Counted from the first letter of the stretch, positions 1-6,658 are shown. The stretch: 11,356 bases of DNA from Lachnospiraceae bacterium (GCA_003447295.1 DLZQ01000060.1:34975-46330); one strand, 5' to 3'. Numbers and translations: made by a program. Notes: generated by a model from the letters alone, not told the origin.

Positions 1-42
1 ACCTTTTGACCCTGGCATCATAATATATAAATTCAAGAGGCT

Positions 43-84
43 AAGCCCCATCCGACAAGTAAAACTGTCAGGTGGGGCTTTTTT
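43..84 (+). terminator. Rho-independent terminator of an upstream unit
   Basis: A long stem pairs 43-57 with 66-80, with only one mismatch and one G-T pair, around an 8-base loop at 58-65. Six T residues (79-84) end the structure on the plus strand. There is no matching T run on the other side, so it terminates plus-strand transcription of a gene to the left of the window. Of positions 1-42 little can be said: one frame ends in a TAA at 21-23, which could be the last codons of that unseen gene, but six codons are too few to identify it. Confidence 0.88.
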
Positions 85-156
85 GTGCCGACAAAGCATG
101 ATCCGGTATGTTGTCCGCATATATTAGCATAACACGGTGAAGCGGAGGATGGGGAT

Positions 157-759
157 TTGTGGAAATGGGACAGATCGATGCTGCCGGCGGGAAAGCTTCC
201 GCTGCGTTTTTTGTTCCTGATCGGATTGGGAATCGGATTGTCTGCAGCATATTTCGGACGGAGAATCTGGTTTCAGACCACGGGGATACTGGACGAAGAT
301 ATGTTGTACCGGATGAAATATATGACAGTGGACAGTAGAGGATTGTTTTTGTATGTGTTGTGTAAAAGATGTCGGAATTTTATCGTGCTGATCATTATGG
401 CAACCACGTATCTGGGACTGGTGTTTTGTGGGGGTATTACGGTAAAGTACGGATTTTCCATAGGCTTTTTTATAAGTACGGCTATTTACCGGTATGGGGT
501 CAAAGGACTCTTATTGGGAATTGTAGGTGCATTTCCACAGTATCTGTGTTATGTGCCGGCGATACTTCTGTTGATCAGATGGTGTGAGGAACTGCATCGT
601 AGTATTTATTTTTATCATAATATAACCGGGCAGGGAAAAAAGTTCCTGCCCGGCAGATTGGGAAAACTGGCACTTATTCTGATGGTGCTCGTTTTCGGAT
701 GCATATTGGAATGCTTTGTGAATCCTGTGTTATTAAAAGGCTTCCTGCAATTTTTCTAA
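157..759 (+). CDS. spoIIM: Stage II sporulation protein M (SpoIIM family membrane protein)
   Basis: A 200-residue integral membrane protein close to the usual SpoIIM length of just over 200. I see about five hydrophobic segments: roughly residues 16-34, 75-94, 96-112, 115-140 and 170-198. Family features are the GILDEDML..MKYM stretch after the first segment (43-56), GFSIGFFISTAIYRYG (99-114), FPQYLCYVPA (126-135) and the C-terminal ECFVNP (185-190). In Bacillus, SpoIIM anchors the SpoIID-SpoIIP peptidoglycan machine that drives engulfment of the forespore; that role is inferred here from family membership. The start is a TTG at 157, chosen because GGAGG (144-148) sits 8 bases upstream; the ATG at 149 is out of frame and the next in-frame ATG (178) lacks a good site. 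The stop lies 12 bases from the convergent DAHP synthase stop. A GC-rich inverted repeat (626-653) lies in the last loop. Confidence 0.88.
   Translation: MWKWDRSMLPAGKLPLRFLFLIGLGIGLSAAYFGRRIWFQTTGILDEDMLYRMKYMTVDSRGLFLYVLCKRCRNFIVLIIMATTYLGLVFCGGITVKYGFSIGFFISTAIYRYGVKGLLLGIVGAFPQYLCYVPAILLLIRWCEELHRSIYFYHNITGQGKKFLPGRLGKLALILMVLVFGCILECFVNPVLLKGFLQFF
626..653. repeat. GC-rich inverted repeat inside spoIIM
   Basis: CCGGGCAGG (626-634) is perfectly complementary to CCTGCCCGG (645-653), and two flanking A-T pairs can extend the stem if one G is bulged. The loop is A-rich. No T run follows on either strand, so it is not a standard intrinsic terminator. It encodes the polar GQGKKFLPGR loop before the last membrane segment of the protein. 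Confidence 0.6.
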
Positions 760-775
760 AAAGGCTTTGCCTTAT
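757..775 (-). terminator. Compact hairpin between convergent spoIIM and DAHP synthase gene
   Basis: AAGGC (761-765) pairs with GCCTT (769-773) around a 3-base loop. Read on the minus strand the stem is followed by a run of T, as expected for termination of the DAHP synthase gene, whose stop codon (772-774) is part of the stem. Plus-strand termination of spoIIM by the same element is less convincing. The stem is only 5 bp, so confidence is moderate. Confidence 0.45.
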
Positions 776-1800
776 TCGTACTCTGCAATATCGTAGATCA
801 GACGCTCGCTGTCTTCCCAGCCCAGGCAGGGATCGGTGATGGACTTGCCGTAGCAGCCGGCACCTACCTTCTGGTTGCCTTCCTCGATATAGCTCTCGAT
901 CATGACACCCTTGACCAGCTTGTGCAGATCGGGACTGAGCTTACGGCTGTGCATTACCTCTTTGGTGATACGGATCTGCTCCTTGAACTGCTTGTTGGAG
1001 TTGGAGTGGTTCGCGTCGATGACACAGGCGGGATTCTTCAGATCCATCTTGCTGTACATATCCCACAGGCGGATCAGATCCTCATAGTGATAGTTAGGGA
1101 TGTTGGCACCGTGCTTGTTGGTAGCACCGCGCAGTACGGTGTGTGCCAGGTCGTTGCCATGGGTGTTTACTTCCCATCCGGTATAGATGAAGGAGTGGGG
1201 ATGCTGTGCCGCATATACGGAGTTCAGCATTACGGAGAAGTCTCCGCTGGTAGGATTCTTCATACCGGCAGCTACATCGAAGCCGCTGACGGTCAGACGA
1301 TGCTGCTGATCCTCTACGGAACGGGCACCGATGGCCACGTAGGAGAGGATATCGGATACATAACCCCAGTTCTCAGGGTATAACATTTCATCGGCAGCGG
1401 TAAGTCCTGACTCCTGGATCGCACGGATGTGCATCTTACGCATTGCCATAAGACCTGCCAGGAAATCCGGCTTTTTCTCGGGATCGGGCTGGCTGGTGAT
1501 GCCCTTGTAGCCTTCACCGGTAGTACGGGGCTTATTCGTATAGATTCTGGGGATCAGGATCAGCTTGTCCTTGACCTGCTCATTGACTCTTGCCAGACGA
1601 TTGACATAGTCACATACGGAATCCTCGTTATCAGCGGAGCAGGGTCCGATGATCACAAGGAATTTATTGCTTTTGCCGGTGAGAACATCACGGATCCCGG
1701 CGTCTCTTTCTTCTTTGATCTTGGCTAATTCTGCCGGAAGAGGCAGTTCCTTGCGGATCTCCGCAGGAGTGGGGAGTTTTTTGATAAATTCAAAGCTCAT
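772..1800 (-). CDS. aroF: 3-deoxy-7-phosphoheptulonate synthase (DAHP synthase, type I)
   Basis: This enzyme condenses phosphoenolpyruvate and erythrose 4-phosphate to DAHP, the first step of the shikimate pathway, in the cytoplasm. The 342-residue protein matches the AroF/AroG/AroH class (about 350 residues). Visible motifs are IGPCSA (51-56, metal-ligand Cys54), NKPRTT (89-94, active-site Lys90), KNPTSG (181-186), DANHSNS (262-268, His265), MIESYIEEG (300-308, Glu302) and TDPCLGWED (322-330, Asp323). An in-frame ATG exists 15 codons upstream (1845), but a consensus promoter places the transcription start almost on that codon. Family alignment also favours the MSFEF start at 1800, which puts the GPCS motif at the usual distance. 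Allosteric control by Phe or Tyr cannot be read from sequence; the isozyme letter in the symbol is therefore provisional. Divergent from the NhaC-type gene. Confidence 0.93.
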   Translation of the reverse strand: MSFEFIKKLPTPAEIRKELPLPAELAKIKEERDAGIRDVLTGKSNKFLVIIGPCSADNEDSVCDYVNRLARVNEQVKDKLILIPRIYTNKPRTTGEGYKGITSQPDPEKKPDFLAGLMAMRKMHIRAIQESGLTAADEMLYPENWGYVSDILSYVAIGARSVEDQQHRLTVSGFDVAAGMKNPTSGDFSVMLNSVYAAQHPHSFIYTGWEVNTHGNDLAHTVLRGATNKHGANIPNYHYEDLIRLWDMYSKMDLKNPACVIDANHSNSNKQFKEQIRITKEVMHSRKLSPDLHKLVKGVMIESYIEEGNQKVGAGCYGKSITDPCLGWEDSERLIYDIAEYE

Positions 1801-1810
1801 AGTATTCCAT

Positions 1811-1833
1811 CGTGCGAGGGGCACGTCCTTTCT
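1811..1833 (-). promoter_or_regulatory. Leader of DAHP synthase gene: Shine-Dalgarno followed by hairpin
   Basis: On the minus strand the strong site AGAAAGGA (1833-1826) is followed at once by a perfect 5-bp hairpin, CGTGC-CCCTC-GCACG (1825-1811), then by the chosen start ATG ten bases on (1800-1798). Linear spacing from site to start is 25 bases, too long, but folding of the hairpin would bring them to about 10. A six-codon frame, MEYYEL, starts directly after the hairpin (1810-1790) and overlaps the gene start. Confidence 0.45.
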
Positions 1834-1850
1834 GATAAATGTCATTGCCC

Positions 1851-1879
1851 ATTATAGCCCAGATTGCGTCCGGATGCAA
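1851..1879 (-). promoter_or_regulatory. Sigma-A promoter of DAHP synthase gene
   Basis: Minus-strand TTGCAT (1879-1874), a 17-base spacer, and a perfect TATAAT (1856-1851). The predicted transcription start is near 1844, on top of the most upstream in-frame ATG, which argues that translation begins further in. Confidence 0.75.
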
Positions 1880-1957
1880 GAAAATTTAGCGATTTAAAGC
1901 GAAAAAGAGTTAAAACAAATAAATTGCTGTGCTAAAGCGTTAATTTGGAAAATTATA

Positions 1958-1986
1958 TTGACACACTGAAACGTTTGACATAAATT
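1958..1986 (+). promoter_or_regulatory. Sigma-A promoter of NhaC-family gene
   Basis: A perfect TTGACA at 1958-1963, a 17-base spacer and TAAATT at 1981-1986. A second TTGACA at 1975-1980 has no good partner. The region from 1880 to 1957 is AT-rich and carries short repeats (TAAAGCG at 1895 and 1933; TTTAGC at 1885 against GCTAAA at 1931) that could bind a regulator, but I recognise no known operator or riboswitch. A weak inverted repeat (GTAGT 1994-1998, ACTAC 2016-2020) lies in the leader ahead of the ribosome site. Confidence 0.65.
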
Positions 1987-2036
1987 TAAATATGTAGTGA
2001 AAAACTGCGAAAAAAACTACGAGAGAGGGCAAAATT

Positions 2037-3584
2037 ATGTACGGAACAATTTGGGCATTACTACCCCCGGTGGTAGCAATTGTACTGGCACTGATCACAA
2101 AGGAAGTATATTCATCACTGTTTATCGGTATCGTTACGGGAGCTTTGATCTATACCGGATTTTCTCCCATTGCGACGCTGGACACAGTGATCAACGACGG
2201 ATTCATCAATTCCGTTGCGGATGCATGGAATATCGGTATCTTCATGTTCCTGATCCTGCTTGGAACCATGGTGGCACTGATGAACAAGGCAGGAGGCTCT
2301 GCAGCCTTCGGTGAATGGGCGAAAAAGCATGTAAAGACCAGAGCGGGAGCACTGCTTGCCACCTTTTTATTAGGTGTTCTGATCTTCGTGGATGACTATT
2401 TCAACTGTCTGACCGTAGGCTCCGTTATGCAGCCGGTCACAGACGGACACAAGATTTCCCGCGCAAAGCTTGCATATATCATAGATGCCACGGCGGCACC
2501 CATCTGTATGATCGCACCGATCTCTTCCTGGGCAGCAGCAGTATCCGGTATGGTGGATGAGGGTGTGTATTCCGGCATCGAACTGTTTGTAAGGGCAATT
2601 CCCTATAACTATTATTCGCTGTTAACCATTGTATTTGTCGTCGGAATGGCACTGATGGGATTCGATTACGGTCCCATGGCTAAGCATGAGCGTAATGCCA
2701 GAGAAAAGGGCGACCTGTTCACGGAGGGTGAACGCGTGACAAATGCGGATAACGCACCCAAGGGTTCTGAAAGAGGAAAAGTATATGATCTGTTGATCCC
2801 TGTGATCGTACTGATCATCTGTTGTGTCGTTGGTATGATCTATGTCGGCGGATTTTTCGAAGGTGTGGATTTCATCGATGCCTTCAGTGCTACAGATGCT
2901 TCTGTGGGACTTCCCTGGGGATCGCTGATCGCGCTGCTGTTTGCCATTGTATATTATATGTGCAGAAGACTGGTATCCTTTAAGGAGGCCATGAACTGTC
3001 TGACCCAGGGCTTTATCGCTATGGTACCTGCCATGCTGATTTTGACCTTTGCAGTTACCCTGAAGACCATGACCGGACTGTTAGGCGCGGATGTCTATGT
3101 GGCAGGTCTGATGCAGGGTGCCTCTTCGGGGCTGACCAATATGCTTCCCGCGATCATCTTCCTGGTAGCATGTTTCTTAGCTTTTGCTTCCGGTACCAGC
3201 TGGGGAACCTTCGGTATTCTGATCCCTATTGTAACCGGCGTATTTACCGATCCTGCTACCGGAGCCATCGTACCCGGAGCCGAGCATCTGATCATCATCG
3301 GTGTGTCTGCATGTCTGGCAGGTGCTGTTATGGGTGACCATTGTTCTCCTATCTCCGATACCACGATCATGGCTTCCGCAGGGGCACAGTGTAATCATAT
3401 CAACCATGTATCCACCCAGGTACCTTACGTACTGACTGTGGCAGCAATCTCTTTTGTGACCTATATCATTGCCGGATTTGTACAGAATGTGGTGATCTGT
3501 CTGGTGATCGGTATTTTGCTGACACTGGTGACACTGCTTGTACTGAAGCGTGTCTTCGGACAGAAGACTGCTACGCAGCAGTAA
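2037..3584 (+). CDS. NhaC-family Na+/H+ antiporter-type transporter
   Basis: A 515-residue multi-pass membrane protein, with roughly 11-12 hydrophobic segments spread over the whole length and a soluble loop at about 212-250. Family signatures include FVDDYFNCLTVGSVM (117-131), KLAYIIDATAAP (144-155), SGTSWGTFGILIP (385-397) and MGDHCSPISDTTIMAS (432-447), which are typical of the NhaC/PF03553 group. Members exchange Na+ for H+ or carry small carboxylates or amino acids (malate/lactate in Bacillus MleN, tyrosine or histidine in others), so the substrate here is open. The ATG at 2037 follows a GAGAGGG site at a suitable distance. The gene is divergent from the DAHP synthase gene across about 190 bases and has a consensus promoter. 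Its end (3552-3582) holds two small tandem stem-loops without a T run. No terminator precedes glf, so co-transcription is possible. Confidence 0.85.
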   Translation: MYGTIWALLPPVVAIVLALITKEVYSSLFIGIVTGALIYTGFSPIATLDTVINDGFINSVADAWNIGIFMFLILLGTMVALMNKAGGSAAFGEWAKKHVKTRAGALLATFLLGVLIFVDDYFNCLTVGSVMQPVTDGHKISRAKLAYIIDATAAPICMIAPISSWAAAVSGMVDEGVYSGIELFVRAIPYNYYSLLTIVFVVGMALMGFDYGPMAKHERNAREKGDLFTEGERVTNADNAPKGSERGKVYDLLIPVIVLIICCVVGMIYVGGFFEGVDFIDAFSATDASVGLPWGSLIALLFAIVYYMCRRLVSFKEAMNCLTQGFIAMVPAMLILTFAVTLKTMTGLLGADVYVAGLMQGASSGLTNMLPAIIFLVACFLAFASGTSWGTFGILIPIVTGVFTDPATGAIVPGAEHLIIIGVSACLAGAVMGDHCSPISDTTIMASAGAQCNHINHVSTQVPYVLTVAAISFVTYIIAGFVQNVVICLVIGILLTLVTLLVLKRVFGQKTATQQ

Positions 3585-3612
3585 CATAAAACGGGAATAA
3601 TATTAGTACAGA

Positions 3613-3632
3613 AATGTGTCTGAATGTGTCTG
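3613..3632 (+). repeat. Perfect 10-bp tandem duplication upstream of glf
   Basis: The unit AATGTGTCTG occurs twice head to tail with no mismatch, immediately before the AAAGGA ribosome site of glf. The second copy contains an in-frame ATG (3624) that would add 11 residues to the mutase. Confidence 0.85.
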
Positions 3633-3656
3633 TGGGAAAGGAAATATATAGAAACT

Positions 3657-4772
3657 ATGAAATACGATTATCTGGTCGTCGGTTCCGGCCTGTACGGAGC
3701 CGTGTTCGCAAGAGAAGCGGCTGACAGAGGGAAAAAGGTTCTTGTGATCGACAAGCGTCCCAATGTGGCGGGTAATATTTACACGGAAAAAGTGGAAGGG
3801 ATCCATGTCCACAAATACGGTGCCCATATTTTTCATACCAATGATACGAAGGTATGGAAGTATATTACGAGATTTGCGGAGTTCAACCGGTTCACCAATT
3901 CCCCGGTGGCAAACTACCGCGGAGAACTGTATTCCCTACCTTTTAACATGTATACGTTTAATAAAATGTGGGGTGTGGTGACGCCTACGGAAGCAGCGGC
4001 GAAGATCGAAGAGCAGAAAAAAGAAGCATGTATCACGGAGCCGAAGAACTTAGAAGAGCAGGCCATTTCTCTGGTTGGAAGAGATATTTTTGAAAAGCTG
4101 ATCAAGGGCTATACAGAGAAACAGTGGGGACGTGACTGTAAGGAGCTTCCGGCATTCATCATCAAGCGTCTGCCGGTTCGACTGACTTTTGATAATAATT
4201 ACTTCAACGCCCTGTATCAGGGCATTCCCATCGGCGGTTACACGAAGCTGGTGGAGCATTTGTTAGAAGGTATGGAAGTACGACTGAATACAGATTATCT
4301 GGAGCAGAAGGAGGAACTGGACAGACTGGCGGAAATAGTCGTCTATACCGGTCCCATCGATGCGTATTTCGGATATTCGCTGGGAGCATTGGAATATCGT
4401 TCCGTAAGATTCGAGACAGAGGTGCTGGATATTCCGAACTTCCAGGGCAATGCGGCAGTGAATTATACGGACCGTGAGACTCCCTGGACCCGGATCATTG
4501 AACATAAATGGTTCGAGTTCGGCAAGGACGAACAGGGACAGGAGTTACCGAAGACAGTCATCAGCAGAGAATACAGCTCCGAGTGGAAACCGGGAGATGA
4601 GCCTTACTATCCGGTCAACGATGAGAAGAACGGCGCGCTGTATGCTGAGTATAAGAAGCTGGCAGATGCCGAGCAGAATGTGATCTTCGGAGGAAGACTG
4701 GCGGAATACCGCTATTATGATATGGATGCAGTCATTGCGTCGGCACTGCAGAAAAGTGAAGAAGTACTGTGA
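3657..4772 (+). CDS. glf: UDP-galactopyranose mutase
   Basis: This flavoenzyme interconverts UDP-galactopyranose and UDP-galactofuranose, the donor for galactofuranose in surface glycans. The product has 371 residues against about 367 for the E. coli enzyme. An N-terminal Rossmann motif GSGLYG (9-14) binds FAD. Further family motifs are HKYGAHIFHT (52-61), GYTEKQWGRD (151-160), KRLPVR (170-175), IGGYTKL (192-198), NYTDRETPWTRIIEHKWFE (269-287) and GRLAEYRYYDMD (346-357). These hold the conserved arginines and tyrosines that contact the nucleotide-sugar phosphates in studied homologues. I chose the ATG at 3657 because the Rossmann fold then starts at the usual place, although AAAGGA lies about 14 bases upstream, longer than normal; an ATG at 3624 in the tandem repeat is the alternative. 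No glycosyltransferase or other polysaccharide gene is nearby. A strong terminator follows. Confidence 0.95.
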   Translation: MKYDYLVVGSGLYGAVFAREAADRGKKVLVIDKRPNVAGNIYTEKVEGIHVHKYGAHIFHTNDTKVWKYITRFAEFNRFTNSPVANYRGELYSLPFNMYTFNKMWGVVTPTEAAAKIEEQKKEACITEPKNLEEQAISLVGRDIFEKLIKGYTEKQWGRDCKELPAFIIKRLPVRLTFDNNYFNALYQGIPIGGYTKLVEHLLEGMEVRLNTDYLEQKEELDRLAEIVVYTGPIDAYFGYSLGALEYRSVRFETEVLDIPNFQGNAAVNYTDRETPWTRIIEHKWFEFGKDEQGQELPKTVISREYSSEWKPGDEPYYPVNDEKNGALYAEYKKLADAEQNVIFGGRLAEYRYYDMDAVIASALQKSEEVL

Positions 4773-4813
4773 TCATTCAGACCACAGCGGTGAGCATACC
4801 TGGTGTGACTCAT

Positions 4814-4850
4814 AAAAAATGCAACGGTGAATCACACCGTTGCATTTTTT
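4814..4850. terminator. Bidirectional terminator between glf and PAP2 gene
   Basis: A perfect stem of 16 pairs (4814-4829 with 4835-4850), consisting of an 11-bp mixed core ATGCAACGGTG and outer A-T pairs, encloses a 5-base loop. The A run on one side and T run on the other make it functional in both directions, fitting its place between two convergent genes. Confidence 0.95.
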
Positions 4851-4870
4851 ATCTCAAGAAATTGAATGCA

Positions 4871-5554
4871 TTAATCAATCTGCGGTTTTGCTTTTCTCTT
4901 GTTGCGGAACTCTCTGACTGCGATCAGCAGGTCGTAACGATATACCAGGGTATACATTATCGCTGCCATAACGAAAGCAGTGAGCACATCGAAGACGGAG
5001 TGCTGTTTGATGAACATGGTCGCCATGATGATCGAAGAAGCCAAAATCAGGGATCCGATGCGGATGCCCTTTTTCTTCTCGAAGCATTTGCTGCGGATGA
5101 TTGCAAAATGTGCACCCAGGGAATTATATACATGAATGCTGGGCCACAGGTTGGTAGGTGTGTCCGTCCGGTACAGAGCGGCTACCATGTGGGTGAAGAT
5201 ATTGTCTCTGGGCATTACTGTGGGACGAAGGTGCTGTCCGTTGGGCCACAGAGTGGATACGATCAGGAAGATCGTCATGCCTGTAAAGAGGAAAATACAG
5301 GTGCGGTAGTAATCCTCTTTATTTTTGAAGAAAAAGTAGATGACCACTGCCGATACATAGGCAAACCATAAAAAGTAAGGAATGACGAACACCTCACAGA
5401 AGGGGATGTAGTCATCTGCGGCCATATGTATGATCCGGTAGTGCCCGGTGGTGTTCTTCTCCAGCCAGACGAACCATGTCATATAAATAATGGCATATAT
5501 AATAAGAGGAACGGCATGTTTATATTTTAAATAGAAGATCTTAAGTTTTTCCAT
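4871..5554 (-). CDS. PAP2-superfamily membrane phosphatase / phosphotransferase
   Basis: A 227-residue membrane protein with about five hydrophobic segments (roughly 13-31, 55-76, 86-102, 166-182 and 186-206). The three-part PAP2 signature is present in divergent form: QHLRP (107-111), PSIHV (138-142, His141) and KQHSVFDV (183-190, His185 and Asp189). The TNLWPSIHV form resembles the Aur1/inositolphosphotransferase-like branch of PAP2 proteins. Family members remove phosphate from phosphatidate, lysolipids or isoprenyl diphosphates, or transfer phosphate head groups, at the outer face of the membrane; the substrate here is unknown. The ATG at 5554 has GAGG five bases upstream. It lies downstream of the lipid kinase gene on the same strand, 122 bases apart, with its own candidate promoter, and ends at the shared terminator with glf. 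Confidence 0.85.
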   Translation of the reverse strand: MEKLKIFYLKYKHAVPLIIYAIIYMTWFVWLEKNTTGHYRIIHMAADDYIPFCEVFVIPYFLWFAYVSAVVIYFFFKNKEDYYRTCIFLFTGMTIFLIVSTLWPNGQHLRPTVMPRDNIFTHMVAALYRTDTPTNLWPSIHVYNSLGAHFAIIRSKCFEKKKGIRIGSLILASSIIMATMFIKQHSVFDVLTAFVMAAIMYTLVYRYDLLIAVREFRNKRKAKPQID

Positions 5555-5599
5555 AAAAACCTCATTTCTCTACCAAACCTATGCTTCAAAATCAATTTT

Positions 5600-5627
5600 A
5601 GTATAATCACCGGAAGAAAAAAATCAA
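5600..5627 (-). promoter_or_regulatory. Candidate sigma-A promoter of PAP2 gene
   Basis: Minus-strand TTGATT (5627-5622), a 16-base spacer and TATACT (5605-5600) precede the gene by about 45 bases. This suggests that the phosphatase can be expressed independently of the kinase gene upstream. Confidence 0.6.
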
Positions 5628-5658
5628 GGTTTTTTTGGAATACTTAAGCATTCTTAAG
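5617..5658 (-). terminator. Weak terminator-like structures after lipid kinase gene
   Basis: Read on the minus strand, a CTTAAG-AATG-CTTAAG stem (5658-5643) is followed by a symmetric A7-CCTTGA-T7 segment (5636-5617). The stems are almost purely A-T, and the second overlaps the -35 box of the next gene. Partial termination is possible but readthrough into the PAP2 gene is equally plausible. Confidence 0.25.
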
Positions 5659-5676
5659 AAAATCTTTAGAGTGTGC

Positions 5677-6645
5677 CTAGTTCATTTCGGGAGTGATCAT
5701 GCGGATGGCACTGGGGAGGCATTCTACCCGGAAACCACAGCTTTTTCTGGTCACTTCTCCGTCGGTATGTACCCACAGCGGAGAGGAAGTGGTAATGGAC
5801 ATCCGGGTTGCGGTATGCGCATTGATCCCTTTAACAAAATAGTGTTTACCGAAAAAGGCTGTGGGCAGGGCAAGCAACACCAGTCCTTTGGAAATATTAC
5901 CTACCGAGCACAGATCCAGCACGCCGTCATGATCGTTGGCGGGAGGACAGAACATGAAACCACCGCCCTCGTAGCGGTGACTCATACAGGTAACGAACAG
6001 AAAGCGGGGAAGTGCTAAATCTTCCTGCCTGTTATGCACGGTGTCTTCCAATGTCAGGGTACAGGAGACCTTGCGGGCGGTGATCAGCTGCTTTAAGGCG
6101 ATTCCTAAATACGTCAGCTTGCCAAGACCGATCCGGTTCATGGTATCCTTGATGGGGGAATGCATGGCTTCTGCACAGACAGCTGCGTCAAAGCCGATTC
6201 CACAGCTGACAGCAAACAGCCTGGATTCTTCCGGCTGATCCTCATCGAGATAAGTAAGTCTCCCTAAGTCCATGACTCTGGGAGCAGCATCCCGAAGGAT
6301 CAGATCAAGGGCTGCTTTCGGCTCTTTGGGAATATTAAGATCCCTGGCCAGATCGTTGCTGGAGCCGGTGGGAATGTAACCCAGGATAACTTTAGAAGGA
6401 TCAGCGATGCCCTGTATGGCTTCGTTCACCGTGCCATCGCCACCTAGGACAATGAGCTTTAAATCAGGATCGTCTTTATGTTCTGCGGTGATCTGTGCAG
6501 CCAGCTGCTTTACTTCTCCGGCTTTTTTTGAAAAATAGGTCTGATATACGGCATTGCTTTCTTTCAGAGCAGGTTCGATCTGCTCAGACCAGATCTTCGC
6601 CCCTCTGCCGGAGCGGGAGGCGGGATTGATAATAATATGATACAT
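5677..6645 (-). CDS. Diacylglycerol/lipid kinase (YegS/BmrU/DgkB family)
   Basis: A 322-residue soluble or peripheral kinase of the DAGK catalytic family; members phosphorylate diacylglycerol or related lipids with ATP at the inner membrane face. Visible motifs are the N-terminal NPASRSGRG (7-15), the nucleotide-binding GGDGTVNE (68-75), PTGSSNDLAR (92-101), GGGFMFCPPANDHDGVLD (227-244) and HTDGE (293-297), whose Asp and Glu correspond to the catalytic pair described in DgkB. Length is typical (about 300). The ATG at 6645 has GAGG seven bases upstream, but this site is enclosed in a perfect inverted repeat that overlaps the start codon. It could recycle diacylglycerol from lipoteichoic acid synthesis; that is an inference from DgkB. 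The PAP2 gene downstream would act in the opposite chemical direction. Confidence 0.92.
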   Translation of the reverse strand: MYHIIINPASRSGRGAKIWSEQIEPALKESNAVYQTYFSKKAGEVKQLAAQITAEHKDDPDLKLIVLGGDGTVNEAIQGIADPSKVILGYIPTGSSNDLARDLNIPKEPKAALDLILRDAAPRVMDLGRLTYLDEDQPEESRLFAVSCGIGFDAAVCAEAMHSPIKDTMNRIGLGKLTYLGIALKQLITARKVSCTLTLEDTVHNRQEDLALPRFLFVTCMSHRYEGGGFMFCPPANDHDGVLDLCSVGNISKGLVLLALPTAFFGKHYFVKGINAHTATRMSITTSSPLWVHTDGEVTRKSCGFRVECLPSAIRMITPEMN

Positions 6646-6658
6646 GAGGATACCTCAT
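6644..6658 (-). promoter_or_regulatory. Inverted repeat covering ribosome site and start of lipid kinase gene
   Basis: ATGAGG (minus strand 6658-6653), a 3-base loop and CCTCAT (6649-6644) form a perfect 6-bp stem. The GAGG that serves as ribosome site and the first two bases of the start codon are both in the stem, so folding would hide them. Confidence 0.5.

Noticed and set aside
1..40. Possible 3' end of a tRNA in the first bases
   Set aside because: CCTTT followed by TGACCCTG can be forced into a T-stem and acceptor, but there is no CCA, no T-loop consensus in view, and the rest would lie outside the window.
100..142. Sporulation sigma-E promoter ahead of spoIIM
   Set aside because: GTATGTT (106-112) and CATAACAC (128-135) match the consensus only partly at each box, and the implied leader is extremely short; too weak to list as a feature.
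922..1383. Plus-strand open frame of 153 codons opposite the DAHP synthase gene
   Set aside because: Antisense to a conserved enzyme core; no promoter, ribosome site or domain. The overlapping frame 1429-1728 is rejected for the same reason.
3552..3582. Terminator at the end of the NhaC-family gene
   Set aside because: Two small tandem stem-loops (GTCTTC/GAAGAC and ACTGCT/AGCAGT) exist, but no T run follows, so intrinsic termination is not supported.
4769..5371. Plus-strand open frame overlapping the end of glf and opposite the PAP2 gene
   Set aside because: It runs straight through the strong bidirectional terminator and is antisense to a gene with clear PAP2 motifs.
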